NCBI GenBank assembly: GCA_963767645.1
Contig: CAVYEW010000021.1
Location: 35,340-99,339 of the forward strand
Source of the DNA: DATFDN01 sp963767645
GTDB taxonomy: Bacteria > Pseudomonadota > Alphaproteobacteria > Acetobacterales > Acetobacteraceae
Reading direction: 5' to 3'
DNA length: 64,000 bases
Under the pieces are notes generated by a model, which ran no database searches, had not been told where the DNA came from, and saw nothing but the letters and a program-made list of their open reading frames with translations. This document shows, one piece after another, positions 28,537-36,588 of the stretch (position 1 is the stretch's first letter; every line of letters starts with the position of its first letter). The translations under genes were made by a program, and so were the position numbers.

Positions 28537-30324
28537 ATGATGCACGGCGGACGACTAGCGGAGGCGCGCCGCCTGTTCCCGGACGCGCCTGAGCCCATTC
28601 TCGATCTTTCTACCGGCATCAATCCGGTTGCCTATCCTCTGCCGCCGCTGCAGGCCGAGCTGTTCACGCGCCTGCCGGAACCGGAGCAGGTGGAAGCGCT
28701 CGAACGGACCGCCGCCGCTGCCTACGGCGTAGCCGGGCGCGAGATGGTGGTCGCTGCCCCTGGAACACAGATCCTGATCGATCTCCTGCCGCGACTTTGG
28801 CGGTTTTCGCCGGTAGCCGTGCTCGGCCCGACCTATGCCGAGTATGCGCGCTCATGGGCTCGCGCAGGCTGCCGGGTCGCGTGCGTGGCCGACTTCGCAT
28901 CACTGCATGAAGCCGGAACCGCCGTGGTCTGCAATCCCAATAACCCGGATGGGCGGCGCATTCCCGCGGACCGGCTTGTCGATCTGGCCGATCGCCTTGC
29001 TGCCCGCCGCGGCATTCTTGTGATCGACGAGGCTTTCGCCGATTTCGAGGGAAAGAATGTGAGCCTTGCAACGGCATTGCCCCATCCGGCCGTGATCGTC
29101 CTGCGCTCATTTGGAAAGGCCTATGGTCTGGCGGGGCTCCGGCTTGGCTTCGCGTTGGCGGCGCCGGAGCGCGCAACAGCCATAAGGGAGGCGCTTGGCC
29201 CATGGGCAGTATCAGGTCCGGCCATCGCGATCGGCCAGCTTGCGTTGAGCGACAAGGTCTGGCTTTCGGCGGCGGCGGCGCGGCTCGCGCGTGACGCGCG
29301 ACTTCTGGACACCTGCCTGACCGGCGCCGGGCTGCGGGTGCGGGGAGGAACGGCCCTATTTCGCCTCGCCGAGACGGAGGACGCCGCCGTCGCCTTCCTG
29401 CGGCTTGGCCGCGCGGGGATCTTCGTGCGCAGGTTTCGAGAGCGCCCCGCATGGCTACGCTTCGGCGTTCCATGCCGCGAATCCGACATCGAGCGGATCG
29501 GCCTCGCCTTGCGGGTACTGAGTTCCCTGCCGTGGCGGCATGACGGCGCCTCCTCGCCGGGGCATACTGGTCGGGAGATGCGGGAGGAGACAATGGCGCG
29601 GTTCCAGGACAAGATCGTGCTCATCAGTGGCGGCGCGCGCGGCCAGGGCGCCGCCGAAGCAAGGATGCTCGTCGCTGAAGGCGCCAGGGTCGTGGTCGGC
29701 GACGTGCTGGAAGCCGACGGCAGGCGCCTTGCCGAGGAACTGGGCGAAGCGGCGGTGTTCCTGCGTCAGGACGTGACCGAGGAGGCCGATTGGATACGGG
29801 CGGTCGAGGCGGCGGAGCGGCTCGGCGGGCTGCACGGCATGGTCAACAATGCCGGCATCTACGTTCCGGCGACGCTTCTTGAGACAGACGTGGCGCTGTT
29901 TGAAAGGCATATGCGCATCAACCAGCTCGGCTGCTTCCTCGGCATGAAGACCGTGGCGGGCGCGATGGAGCGCGCCGGCGGCGGCTCCATCGTCAACATC
30001 TCGTCGGTGGCCGGTCTGCGCGGATCGCCGGGCGCCATCGCCTATAGCGCAACCAAGTGGGCGCTGCGCGGCATGACCAAGGCGGCGGCGATCGAGCTTG
30101 CGCCGCGCGGCATCCGAGTGAACTCGGTCCATCCCGGGCCGATCGATACCGAAATGCTCAAGGTACGCACCCCGGAACAGAACGCGCAACGGGTCCGGCA
30201 GGTGCCGATGAAGCGGATGGGCACGGCGGAGGAAGTCGCGAAGCTGGTTCTGTTCCTGCTGGCCGAGGATAGCGCCTATATCACCGGTGCCGAGGTCAGC
30301 ATTGACGGCGGCGTGTCTCTGTAG
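28537..30324 (+). CDS. cobC: CobC-like threonine-phosphate decarboxylase running in frame into a short-chain dehydrogenase
   Basis: Residues 1 to about 332 are a fold-type I PLP enzyme of the CobC/histidinol-phosphate aminotransferase family, thought to supply the aminopropanol side chain. Visible are LDLSTGINPVAYPLP, CNPNNPDGR, DEAFADFEG and the PLP lysine in RSFGKAYGLAGLRLGFA. There is no stop after the normal end: about 18 linker residues lead in frame into a complete SDR that ends at 30324, giving 595 residues. The SDR has its own ribosome binding site (see 29593), so this may be a recent loss of the cobC stop with two products still made. The start is one of two tandem ATGs at 28537/28540. 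Confidence 0.8.
   Translation: MMHGGRLAEARRLFPDAPEPILDLSTGINPVAYPLPPLQAELFTRLPEPEQVEALERTAAAAYGVAGREMVVAAPGTQILIDLLPRLWRFSPVAVLGPTYAEYARSWARAGCRVACVADFASLHEAGTAVVCNPNNPDGRRIPADRLVDLADRLAARRGILVIDEAFADFEGKNVSLATALPHPAVIVLRSFGKAYGLAGLRLGFALAAPERATAIREALGPWAVSGPAIAIGQLALSDKVWLSAAAARLARDARLLDTCLTGAGLRVRGGTALFRLAETEDAAVAFLRLGRAGIFVRRFRERPAWLRFGVPCRESDIERIGLALRVLSSLPWRHDGASSPGHTGREMREETMARFQDKIVLISGGARGQGAAEARMLVAEGARVVVGDVLEADGRRLAEELGEAAVFLRQDVTEEADWIRAVEAAERLGGLHGMVNNAGIYVPATLLETDVALFERHMRINQLGCFLGMKTVAGAMERAGGGSIVNISSVAGLRGSPGAIAYSATKWALRGMTKAAAIELAPRGIRVNSVHPGPIDTEMLKVRTPEQNAQRVRQVPMKRMGTAEEVAKLVLFLLAEDSAYITGAEVSIDGGVSL
29593..30324 (+). CDS. SDR family oxidoreductase (possible independent start inside the cobC frame)
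   Basis: This 243-residue classical short-chain dehydrogenase has a glycine-rich cofactor loop SGGARGQGAAEA, NNAGIY, the catalytic Ser in NISSVAG, and the YSATKWA Tyr/Lys pair. It also has the SIDGG end typical of cyclopentanol/3-hydroxysteroid-type SDRs. ATG 29593 follows gggaggag, a near-perfect ribosome binding site, which argues that it is translated separately even though the upstream cobC frame never closes. The substrate is unknown. An aldo/keto reductase follows 23 bp later. Confidence 0.85.
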   Translation: MARFQDKIVLISGGARGQGAAEARMLVAEGARVVVGDVLEADGRRLAEELGEAAVFLRQDVTEEADWIRAVEAAERLGGLHGMVNNAGIYVPATLLETDVALFERHMRINQLGCFLGMKTVAGAMERAGGGSIVNISSVAGLRGSPGAIAYSATKWALRGMTKAAAIELAPRGIRVNSVHPGPIDTEMLKVRTPEQNAQRVRQVPMKRMGTAEEVAKLVLFLLAEDSAYITGAEVSIDGGVSL

Positions 30325-30347
30325 CGCGTCGAGCAAGGGAGGTTCCG

Positions 30348-31334
30348 ATGCAGACACGCATCCTTGGACGGACCGGCCTGACGGTATCGGTTCTTGGCTT
30401 CGGCTGCGGCGCAGTCGGCGGGCTGATGGTTCGCGGCGATCCAGCTGATCAGGACCGCGCCGTGGCGCGCGCCGTCGAGCTTGGTGTCAACTACTTCGAT
30501 ACCGCACCGCTCTACGGCGACGGACGATCCGAAGCCAATCTTGGCCGTGTCCTGGCAAAGCTGAAACCCGATATCCTCGTCGGCACCAAGGTGCGGATCG
30601 GGGCAAGCGAGAAGGCTGACATCGCACGCTCCATCCTCGCCGGAATGGACGCCAGCCTGCGCCGGCTGGGTCTCGATCACGTGGACCTGTTCCAGCTGCA
30701 TAATCCGATTACCCGAGATGGTTCCGGCGAGGCGCTCACGCCGGAGATGGTGCTGGAACAGGTCGTGCCGGCTTTCGAGACACTGCGGCGGCAGGGCAAG
30801 ACACGCTTTGTCGGCATCACCGCCATCGGCGACACGAGCGCGCTGCACGCGGTGATCGACTCCGGCGCTTTCGATACGGCGCAGGTCAGCCATAATATGC
30901 TGAACCCCAGCGCGGGCGGCTCGGTCCCGGCGAACCACCCTGGGCAGGATTACGGCAATCTGCTCGGGCGCATGCAGGCCGCGGGCATGGGCGCGGTCGG
31001 CATCCGCGTGCTCGCTGGCGGCGCTCTGTCCGGCACGGCGGAGCGTCATCCGATCGCCAGTCCGCCGCCGGAGCCGATCGGTTCCGGCCCCGACTACGCT
31101 GCCGATCTTGCGCGCGCCCAAAGCCTGCGGCCGCTGATCGAGGAAGCCGGCGCGGCCACGCTGGCAGAGGTCGCGATCCGCTTCGGAATCAGCCAACCGG
31201 CCATGAGCACGACGCTGATCGGGATCGCCACGCCGGAGCAATTCGAGGCGGCCGCCGCCGCTGCCGAAAAAGGCCCGCTGCCGGACTCGCTGCTGGCCCG
31301 CTTGCGGCGATTGCAGAACGGTGTTGCTGCCTAA
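30348..31334 (+). CDS. Aldo/keto reductase
   Basis: This 328-residue TIM-barrel NADP oxidoreductase has the catalytic tetrad visible as Asp in YFDTAPLYG, the following Tyr, Lys in LVGTKV and His in LFQLHNP. The overall pattern is closest to the D-threo-aldose/galactose dehydrogenase branch (RTGLTVSVLGFGCGAVGG). The ATG follows gggagg. It is probably co-transcribed with the SDR, suggesting a small sugar- or alcohol-oxidising unit unrelated to cobalamin. Confidence 0.88.
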   Translation: MQTRILGRTGLTVSVLGFGCGAVGGLMVRGDPADQDRAVARAVELGVNYFDTAPLYGDGRSEANLGRVLAKLKPDILVGTKVRIGASEKADIARSILAGMDASLRRLGLDHVDLFQLHNPITRDGSGEALTPEMVLEQVVPAFETLRRQGKTRFVGITAIGDTSALHAVIDSGAFDTAQVSHNMLNPSAGGSVPANHPGQDYGNLLGRMQAAGMGAVGIRVLAGGALSGTAERHPIASPPPEPIGSGPDYAADLARAQSLRPLIEEAGAATLAEVAIRFGISQPAMSTTLIGIATPEQFEAAAAAAEKGPLPDSLLARLRRLQNGVAA

Positions 31335-31411
31335 TTGGGCGCCGCGGCCCGAGGCGATCCGAACCGGCCTCCGCTCCGATCGTTCAGCATCGATCGAAGG
31401 GGAGGTTAGCC

Positions 31412-31786
31412 ATGCACAGACCGTTACTGTTGGCTGCCGGCGCGGTGCTGCTCGCCTACGCCGCTTCCGCTCAAGCCAACCAGGGAACGCAGGAAGGACA
31501 GGCTTCATATTTCAATGGCGGCCAGAGCGGCCACACGGAGACGGCGAGCGGCGCCCCGGTCAACCCGCAGGCCAACACCGGCGCTTCCCGCACCCTGCCC
31601 CTTGGCAGCGCGGCAACCGTCACCAACGAGCGGAACGGCAAGTCTGCCCAAGTCACCATCACGGATCGCGGGCCGACCCGCACGGATCGGGTGGTGGATG
31701 TGTCCAAATCCGCCGCCGAACAACTCGGCATGGAGAAATCAGGCACCGCTCCGGTGAAGGTCGCGCCCGATACCGAGGGCAAATGA
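31412..31786 (+). CDS. RlpA-like double-psi beta-barrel protein, secreted
   Basis: This 124-residue protein has a clear signal peptide (LLLAAGAVLLAYAASAQA) followed by a short RlpA-like barrel: GQASYFNGG, a GASRTLPLGS segment, VTNERNGKSAQVTITDRGP and VVDVSKSAAEQLGM. RlpA proteins are septal lytic transglycosylases acting on denuded glycan. This one lacks the SPOR domain of full-length RlpA, so it is a minimal periplasmic member. The ATG follows aggggagg. Confidence 0.85.
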   Translation: MHRPLLLAAGAVLLAYAASAQANQGTQEGQASYFNGGQSGHTETASGAPVNPQANTGASRTLPLGSAATVTNERNGKSAQVTITDRGPTRTDRVVDVSKSAAEQLGMEKSGTAPVKVAPDTEGK

Positions 31787-31838
31787 GACCGAGTTTAGGG
31801 GGTGAAATGCGTTTCCAGCTTGCCAAAGCTGGGCCAGT

Positions 31839-31858
31839 ATGCACATGTTTATGTGCAT
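31839..31858 (+). promoter_or_regulatory. Perfect palindrome, candidate operator of the RHH gene pair
   Basis: ATGCACAT-GTTT-ATGTGCAT is an exact inverted repeat with 8-bp arms, 19 bp before the start of a predicted ribbon-helix-helix protein. RHH repressors bind such spaced palindromes in their own promoters, so autoregulation is the simplest reading. The promoter hexamers themselves are not clear. Confidence 0.55.
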
Positions 31859-31876
31859 GGTACTATGGAGCGCTAA

Positions 31877-32149
31877 GTGCCGGTAAGCGAGCGTGTAGTC
31901 GTGCTGATGTCGCCGGCCGAAAAGCAGGCCCTTGACAGCAAGGCTGCCAGGGCTGGGCGCATTTCCGCTGGGGAATTGGTGCGTCGCGCCGTCGAAGCCT
32001 ATGACGAAGAGGCGGCCGATGAAGCCGCCGAGTTGAGGGAATGGCTCGGCGTGCTGGCCGGGGTGCATGCCGAGACGCTGCGCCGATTGGAAGCCACAGA
32101 GCGCAAGCTCGACGACACGCTCGCCTATCTTCAGGGCAAGTGCCCGTGA
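31877..32149 (+). CDS. Predicted ribbon-helix-helix DNA-binding protein
   Basis: The 90-residue product begins ERVVVLMSPAEKQALDSKA, a beta strand followed by a helix, and continues RISAGELVRRAVEAYDEE; this matches the RHH (CopG/Arc-like) layout. The second half is a charged helix (AELREWL to LDDTLAYL), likely a coiled coil. It starts with GTG. Its stop overlaps the next gene's GTG (GTGA), and a perfect palindrome lies just upstream. I do not know a characterised member, so the function beyond DNA binding is open. Confidence 0.65.
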   Translation: MPVSERVVVLMSPAEKQALDSKAARAGRISAGELVRRAVEAYDEEAADEAAELREWLGVLAGVHAETLRRLEATERKLDDTLAYLQGKCP

Positions 32150-32373
32150 GCCTTTACGGGGAGGCAATTGCCGCGATCAGGTCGATCGTACTGATCGATG
32201 ACCGAGTGCAGTCGCTTGCCGGCAAAGTCGACCGGCTCGCTGATGAAGTGCGGCACATGGCGGACCGGCTTACAAGGCTGGAGACGATCGTTGAGGTGGC
32301 ACGTCCCGATGGCATTGTCCTGCGGATCGCTCGGTCGGAGCCGGGTGGTCCGGACACGGGTCGCCGCACCTGA
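32146..32373 (+). CDS. Small coiled-coil protein paired with the RHH gene
   Basis: This is a 75-residue protein of unknown function. SLYGEAIAAIRSIVLIDDRV is followed by a regular heptad-like helix, VDRLADEVRHMADRLTRLETIVEVA, and a short end. It has no signal peptide or membrane segment. GTG 32146 overlaps the upstream stop, so the two are translated as a unit. A partner that binds the RHH protein's helical tail is one reading; toxin activity is not suggested by any motif. Confidence 0.6.
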   Translation: MSLYGEAIAAIRSIVLIDDRVQSLAGKVDRLADEVRHMADRLTRLETIVEVARPDGIVLRIARSEPGGPDTGRRT

Positions 32374-32455
32374 TCCCGACCACCCTGGGTAGGCCTCGCG
32401 CGCTCCAAAGGGCGAAGCGCGGCAATATTGCGAGCGGCAAAATAAGGCGCTACGC

Positions 32456-33451
32456 GTGGATGGCGACGCGCCTCTGCCGAGAGGAAAAATGGCACTAGAG
32501 AGTGACTTGCTTGCGCGTATAGTGGAAAGGCTCGATTGGCAGGACCGATTAGCAGAAAAGGAACCAGACCTCCTCTGGCACTACACAAGCGTTAATGGCT
32601 TTCAGAATATCGTCAGGGGTAAAGTATACCTGAGTTGCCTGGATCGGATGAATGATTCCCGGGAGGGAAAGTGGCTGTCGTCCCACCTGCGCGATATGGT
32701 ATTTCCCCTGAACACCTCGGTGGTTTCCGCAATGTTTTCTCCCCCGTATGGGCGAGATCCGGTTGGAACGACATTTGCCTTCTCGCTGTCGCAAGAAAGC
32801 GATCTCCTCAGTCAATGGCGTGCATACGCTAACGGCGGGCGTGGACTAGCAATAGGGTTCGATGGAACCAAACTCCGCGCCGCTAGCCGGCCGATTACAC
32901 AATGGGAGTCAATGTGTTACGAATCGGAGGATAACCGCACGACATTTTGCCAGGTGGAGTATTTGGAAACGGCTGCGATGAGGGACATCGCCAGTCAGAT
33001 CGTGGAACTCGTTTCATCGGCACAGATAGAAGCCGAGGAAGAATGGAACAGCCGCCACGCACCTAATTCATCTTACCGCGGTCTTGTGGGGCGGGCATTC
33101 TCTGGGCTCGGTCGGAACATAGGCAGAATAATACGCCATCTTGATCCAATGTTCAAAAATGCGGCATTCAAAGAAGAAAGCGAGTGGCGCATTCTTCTTT
33201 ATGAAGGAACGAAACAAGTCCACGAAGGCACGAACCTGGCTCACAAGGACTTATGTTACACATTTACCGAAGACGACATTACGCGGCACCACGCCCTCGA
33301 TATATCAGGCTCAATTAAGCAGATCAAAATCGGACCCCTTTGCAGGGCTGATGAGACCGCGATAGACATATTTCTTAAGAGTGTGGGTATGAGACTCGAC
33401 CCCGGTAGTATCACCAAATCCAGCGCAACTCTCCAAGCAACTCGGCGTTGA
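32456..33451 (+). CDS. DUF2971 domain protein on a lower-GC segment
   Basis: This 331-residue protein of the DUF2971 family has LLWHYTSVNGFQNIV, LSCLDRMNDSREG, FAFSLSQESDLLSQWRAYANGGRGLAIGF and a C-terminal EESEWRILLYE. The family is widespread in accessory regions and its role is not established; an ADP-ribosyltransferase-like fold has been suggested and is unverified here. Base composition is visibly more AT-rich than its neighbours, suggesting recent acquisition. ATG 32489 is a possible shorter start. Confidence 0.75.
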   Translation: MDGDAPLPRGKMALESDLLARIVERLDWQDRLAEKEPDLLWHYTSVNGFQNIVRGKVYLSCLDRMNDSREGKWLSSHLRDMVFPLNTSVVSAMFSPPYGRDPVGTTFAFSLSQESDLLSQWRAYANGGRGLAIGFDGTKLRAASRPITQWESMCYESEDNRTTFCQVEYLETAAMRDIASQIVELVSSAQIEAEEEWNSRHAPNSSYRGLVGRAFSGLGRNIGRIIRHLDPMFKNAAFKEESEWRILLYEGTKQVHEGTNLAHKDLCYTFTEDDITRHHALDISGSIKQIKIGPLCRADETAIDIFLKSVGMRLDPGSITKSSATLQATRR

Positions 33452-33542
33452 CCTTGCCGTGCTCGGGATCGCAATAGGCGGCGATCCGTACCCCGGCTCA
33501 TTGTAGTCCGCCGACCGAAGACGAGAGCTTTTGGGTGGGGCG

Positions 33543-34565
33543 CTAAACGCGCCCGTTCGCTAACAGCAATGCATAGTCGACCGCCTCCACCAAGCTTTCC
33601 TCGTTCGCCCGCCCGGTGCCCGCGATATCGAACGCGGTGCCGTGATCGACCGAGGTGCGGATGATCGGCAGGCCGAGCGTCACGTTCACACCGGACAACG
33701 CGCGCCAGGTCCCGGTCCCCGGGTCGATATCGAAGCCGAGGAGCTTCACCGGGATGTGCCCCTGGTCGTGATACATCGCGACCACCGCGTCGAACTGGCG
33801 CGCGCGGAGCTTGACGAATACCGTGTCACCCGGCACCGGCCCGGTCACGTCCAACCCCGCCCGCTGATAATCGGCGATCACCGGCGCGGTCACGTCGATA
33901 TCCTGTCGGCCGAACAGCCCGCCCTCGCCGGCATGCGGATTGAGCGCAGCCACCGCGAGTCGTGGCCGTTCCAGCCCCAGGTCGCACAGCGCTTGGTGGG
34001 TGAGATCGATGACCCGGCGCAGCCGCTCCGGCGTTAGCAGGCGCGGCACGTCTTCCAGCGCGACATGCGTGGTGACATGGCTCACCCGCATCGGCCCGTG
34101 CGCAAGCAGCATCACCGAGCCCCGCACGCCGGTCAGCGACGCGAGCATCTCGGTATGGCCAGCGTAATGATAGCCGGCGAGGTTGAGCGCCTCCTTGTTC
34201 AGCGGCGCGGTGACGATCCCGGCCACCTCTCCCGTCTGCGCCAGCCCCACCGCGCGTTCCACCGCGAGATAGGCGAAGCGGCCGGCCTCCGCCGAGACTT
34301 GGCCGAAGCGGATCGGCTCGCGTTCCTCCCCGGCCGGCAGAAAGGCGAGGTCGGGCCAGTTGGGGTCGTCGGCTATCTCGGCAAGCCCGGCCGGTCCCCC
34401 AAGGACCGCCCGAGCCCCTTCCAGGGCGGAGCGATGTCCGATCACAACAAGGCGCATCTCGCCTTTCGCGACGCGTGAGGCCAGCGCGCGGCACGCCTTA
34501 ACGATAATCTCCGGGCCGACCCCGGCCGGATCGCCCATGGTAATCGCGAGACGCGGGATGCTCAT
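33543..34565 (-). CDS. pdxA: PdxA-family 4-phosphate dehydrogenase
   Basis: This 340-residue metal-dependent NAD dehydrogenase resembles PdxA: AITMGDPAGVGPEI, the metal-ligand histidine in YAGHTEML, LNPHAGEGGLFGRQD, AMYHDQGHIPVKLLGF and SVDHGTAFDIAG. It overlaps the stop of the DUF1537 kinase (ATGA). In such pairs PdxA homologues (PdxA2) oxidise and decarboxylate threonate or erythronate 4-phosphate rather than make pyridoxal phosphate. Context therefore favours catabolism, but the vitamin B6 role cannot be excluded because no other pdxA is visible. Confidence 0.85.
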   Translation of the reverse strand: MSIPRLAITMGDPAGVGPEIIVKACRALASRVAKGEMRLVVIGHRSALEGARAVLGGPAGLAEIADDPNWPDLAFLPAGEEREPIRFGQVSAEAGRFAYLAVERAVGLAQTGEVAGIVTAPLNKEALNLAGYHYAGHTEMLASLTGVRGSVMLLAHGPMRVSHVTTHVALEDVPRLLTPERLRRVIDLTHQALCDLGLERPRLAVAALNPHAGEGGLFGRQDIDVTAPVIADYQRAGLDVTGPVPGDTVFVKLRARQFDAVVAMYHDQGHIPVKLLGFDIDPGTGTWRALSGVNVTLGLPIIRTSVDHGTAFDIAGTGRANEESLVEAVDYALLLANGRV

Positions 34566-35647
34566 GCGGTACCTCCAGAACGCGGCAGGGCCAGCAGACG
34601 CGCGAGCAGCCCCGCATCGCCGAAGGCGCCTGATTTGGAGACGACGCGCAGCCCGTCCCAGGTGCCGCCGCGCAGGATCGCCGTCGGGATGCCGGGCATC
34701 AGCTGACCATCGACGTCGAGCCGTCCCGCTCCCACGGCAACGCAGATCATGCGCAAGGTTTCCCCGCCGGCGGCCAGCAACGTCCCCGGCGGGTCGGTGC
34801 GGGCGAGCAAATTGGTGAAGCAGCCCGCGATGTGCTGCGCCGCATGGGCGCGCGTCACCCCGGGCGGCACCACGGCCGCCACCACGACGGCCCCGTCGCG
34901 CGCAAGCAGCCGGGCGATGCGGGCCGCCTCCTCGGCGTCGCCGCGCGTGATGCGACGCACCCGCGACCAGGCCGCCGAGAGCTGGGCGATCGAGGCCGGG
35001 TGCTCCGAGCCGACCAGCCCCAGTATCGGGCCGCGCAGCAGCGGCTGGGGGATGGCCGCGCGCCCGGCCAGCGCGCCGGCCAGTCCGGCACTGCCGCACC
35101 ACAACACCCGGCCGGACAGGCACCGGCACTCCGCGACCACCTGGTCGAGATCGGACTCGGTCTCCGCATCCCACAGACTGGCCCCGTCGGGGGCGGTATC
35201 GCCCGGCCGGCACAGCGCGACATCCAGGCCGACCTCGCGCAGCGAGGTCGCGAGATCGGGTCCGACCACGCGCCATCCCTCAGCCTCGGAAACGAACTGG
35301 CGCCCGGCCCGCGTGATCCGCCCCTGCCCCGGAAAGGCGGGCGCGACCACGCAGTGGGCGAAGCCGCGCACGCAGGCAGCGATCTCGGCCGCGACATGAC
35401 CGCGCAACAGGCTGTCGATCTTGCGGAAGGCAGGGTCGGCATCGTCGAGCACCGGCGACAGGCGGCGCGTTAGGGCGGCGGCCTGCAGCAGATCCAGTTC
35501 CCGCGTGCCGGCATCGATCGCCGCCGGCCACGGCAGATGGCTCGGCGGCGCCCAAACTGTCGGAACCTTGCCCTCGGTCGGCACGAACTGCGCCGCGCTG
35601 TCCAGCGCGCCCGTCAAATCGTCGGCAAGGATGCGCAGGCGACTCAC
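34562..35647 (-). CDS. Four-carbon acid sugar kinase (DUF1537 family)
   Basis: This 361-residue kinase begins LRILADDLTGALDSAAQF, the substrate-binding signature of the family, with KIDSLLRGHV and the C-terminal nucleotide-binding AAGGETLRMI. Known members phosphorylate D-threonate, D- or L-erythronate or 2-oxotetronates, feeding PdxA2-type dehydrogenases, which is exactly the next gene. It is somewhat shorter than the roughly 420 residues common in the family. GTG 35647 overlaps the stop of the upstream dehydrogenase (GTGA). Confidence 0.88.
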   Translation of the reverse strand: MSRLRILADDLTGALDSAAQFVPTEGKVPTVWAPPSHLPWPAAIDAGTRELDLLQAAALTRRLSPVLDDADPAFRKIDSLLRGHVAAEIAACVRGFAHCVVAPAFPGQGRITRAGRQFVSEAEGWRVVGPDLATSLREVGLDVALCRPGDTAPDGASLWDAETESDLDQVVAECRCLSGRVLWCGSAGLAGALAGRAAIPQPLLRGPILGLVGSEHPASIAQLSAAWSRVRRITRGDAEEAARIARLLARDGAVVVAAVVPPGVTRAHAAQHIAGCFTNLLARTDPPGTLLAAGGETLRMICVAVGAGRLDVDGQLMPGIPTAILRGGTWDGLRVVSKSGAFGDAGLLARLLALPRSGGTA

Positions 35648-36588
35648 ACGACCCGATGCAACAGAGCCGTGCCCGCAGCCAGCCGCCGGCAGTTCTCGGC
35701 GGCAAGCGCGAAGCTGCGGTCGAAGGTGCCCGTGGTCAGCCAGGCAATGTGCGGGGTCAGGACGACGTTCGGCAGCGACAGCAGCGTGCTGGAAGGATCG
35801 AGCGGCTCCTCGGCGAATACGTCGAGACCGGCCGCTGCCAGCCGCCCACCGCGCAAGGCAGCTATCAGCGCCGGCTCGTCCACCAGTCCGCCGCGTGCGG
35901 TGTTCACCAACAGGGCGGATGGTTTCATGCGGGCCAGCGCGGCTGCATCGATCATCCGCTCGGTTTCGGCAGTGAGCGGCACGTGCAGGCTGACCACGTC
36001 GGATTCGGCAAGCAGGTCCGGCAGCTCCCGATACGCGGCCGCCGCGTCGCTTCTAGGGCTGCGCGCGGTGTAGAGCATGCGGCAGCCGAGCGCGCCCAGC
36101 ACCGGCGCCAGGACCCGCGGCACGGCGCCGTACCCGACCAGGCCCACCGTGCGCCCGCCCAGCTCGTTGATGCCGTCCTTTGCCGCCGGGTCGAGCGCGA
36201 AGCCCTCGCCCCCCCGCATGGCGGCATCGAACATCGGGACGCGGCGCAGCGCCGCCAGCATCAGCGCGAGCGTCAGCTCCGCCACCGCGGGCGCGTTCGT
36301 CCCCGGCAGGTTGCAGACGGCGATCCCCCGCCTCCGCGCCGCGGCGAGGTCGATCGTGTTGACGCCGACGCCGATCTTCTGGATCAGCTGCAGACGGGGC
36401 GCGGCGGCGATCATGTCCGCCGCCACCGGGCGCAACACGTGCCACAGCACATCCATCTTCGGCAGCAGGGTCGCGAGCCTTGCCTCGTCATGCTCGGCGC
36501 AAATCTCGATCGCGAGCCGCTCGCCGGCAGCCGCCGCGAGCCGCGCAGCGAGGTCGGGGCCGGCGGCATAGTGGAACACGACATTCAT
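35644..36588 (-). CDS. D-isomer-specific 2-hydroxyacid dehydrogenase
   Basis: This 314-residue NAD(P)-dependent dehydrogenase carries the family catalytic set: Arg in NTARGGLVDEPAL, Glu in AEEPLDP and His in LTPHIAW. The cofactor loop reads GLVGYGAVPRVLA, with Pro where the last glycine of GxGxxG usually sits. The N-terminal catalytic half contains GVNTIDLAAARRRGIAVCNLPG. It is embedded in the operon with one-base or four-base overlaps, so it probably acts on the same carbon skeleton as the kinase and PdxA. Confidence 0.87.
   Translation of the reverse strand: MNVVFHYAAGPDLAARLAAAAGERLAIEICAEHDEARLATLLPKMDVLWHVLRPVAADMIAAAPRLQLIQKIGVGVNTIDLAAARRRGIAVCNLPGTNAPAVAELTLALMLAALRRVPMFDAAMRGGEGFALDPAAKDGINELGGRTVGLVGYGAVPRVLAPVLGALGCRMLYTARSPRSDAAAAYRELPDLLAESDVVSLHVPLTAETERMIDAAALARMKPSALLVNTARGGLVDEPALIAALRGGRLAAAGLDVFAEEPLDPSSTLLSLPNVVLTPHIAWLTTGTFDRSFALAAENCRRLAAGTALLHRVV

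Noticed and set aside
34566..35276. Long N-terminal extension of pdxA
   Set aside because: It is out of frame with the DUF1537 kinase that clearly occupies this DNA; the pdxA ATG at 34565 overlaps the kinase stop and starts the conserved protein.
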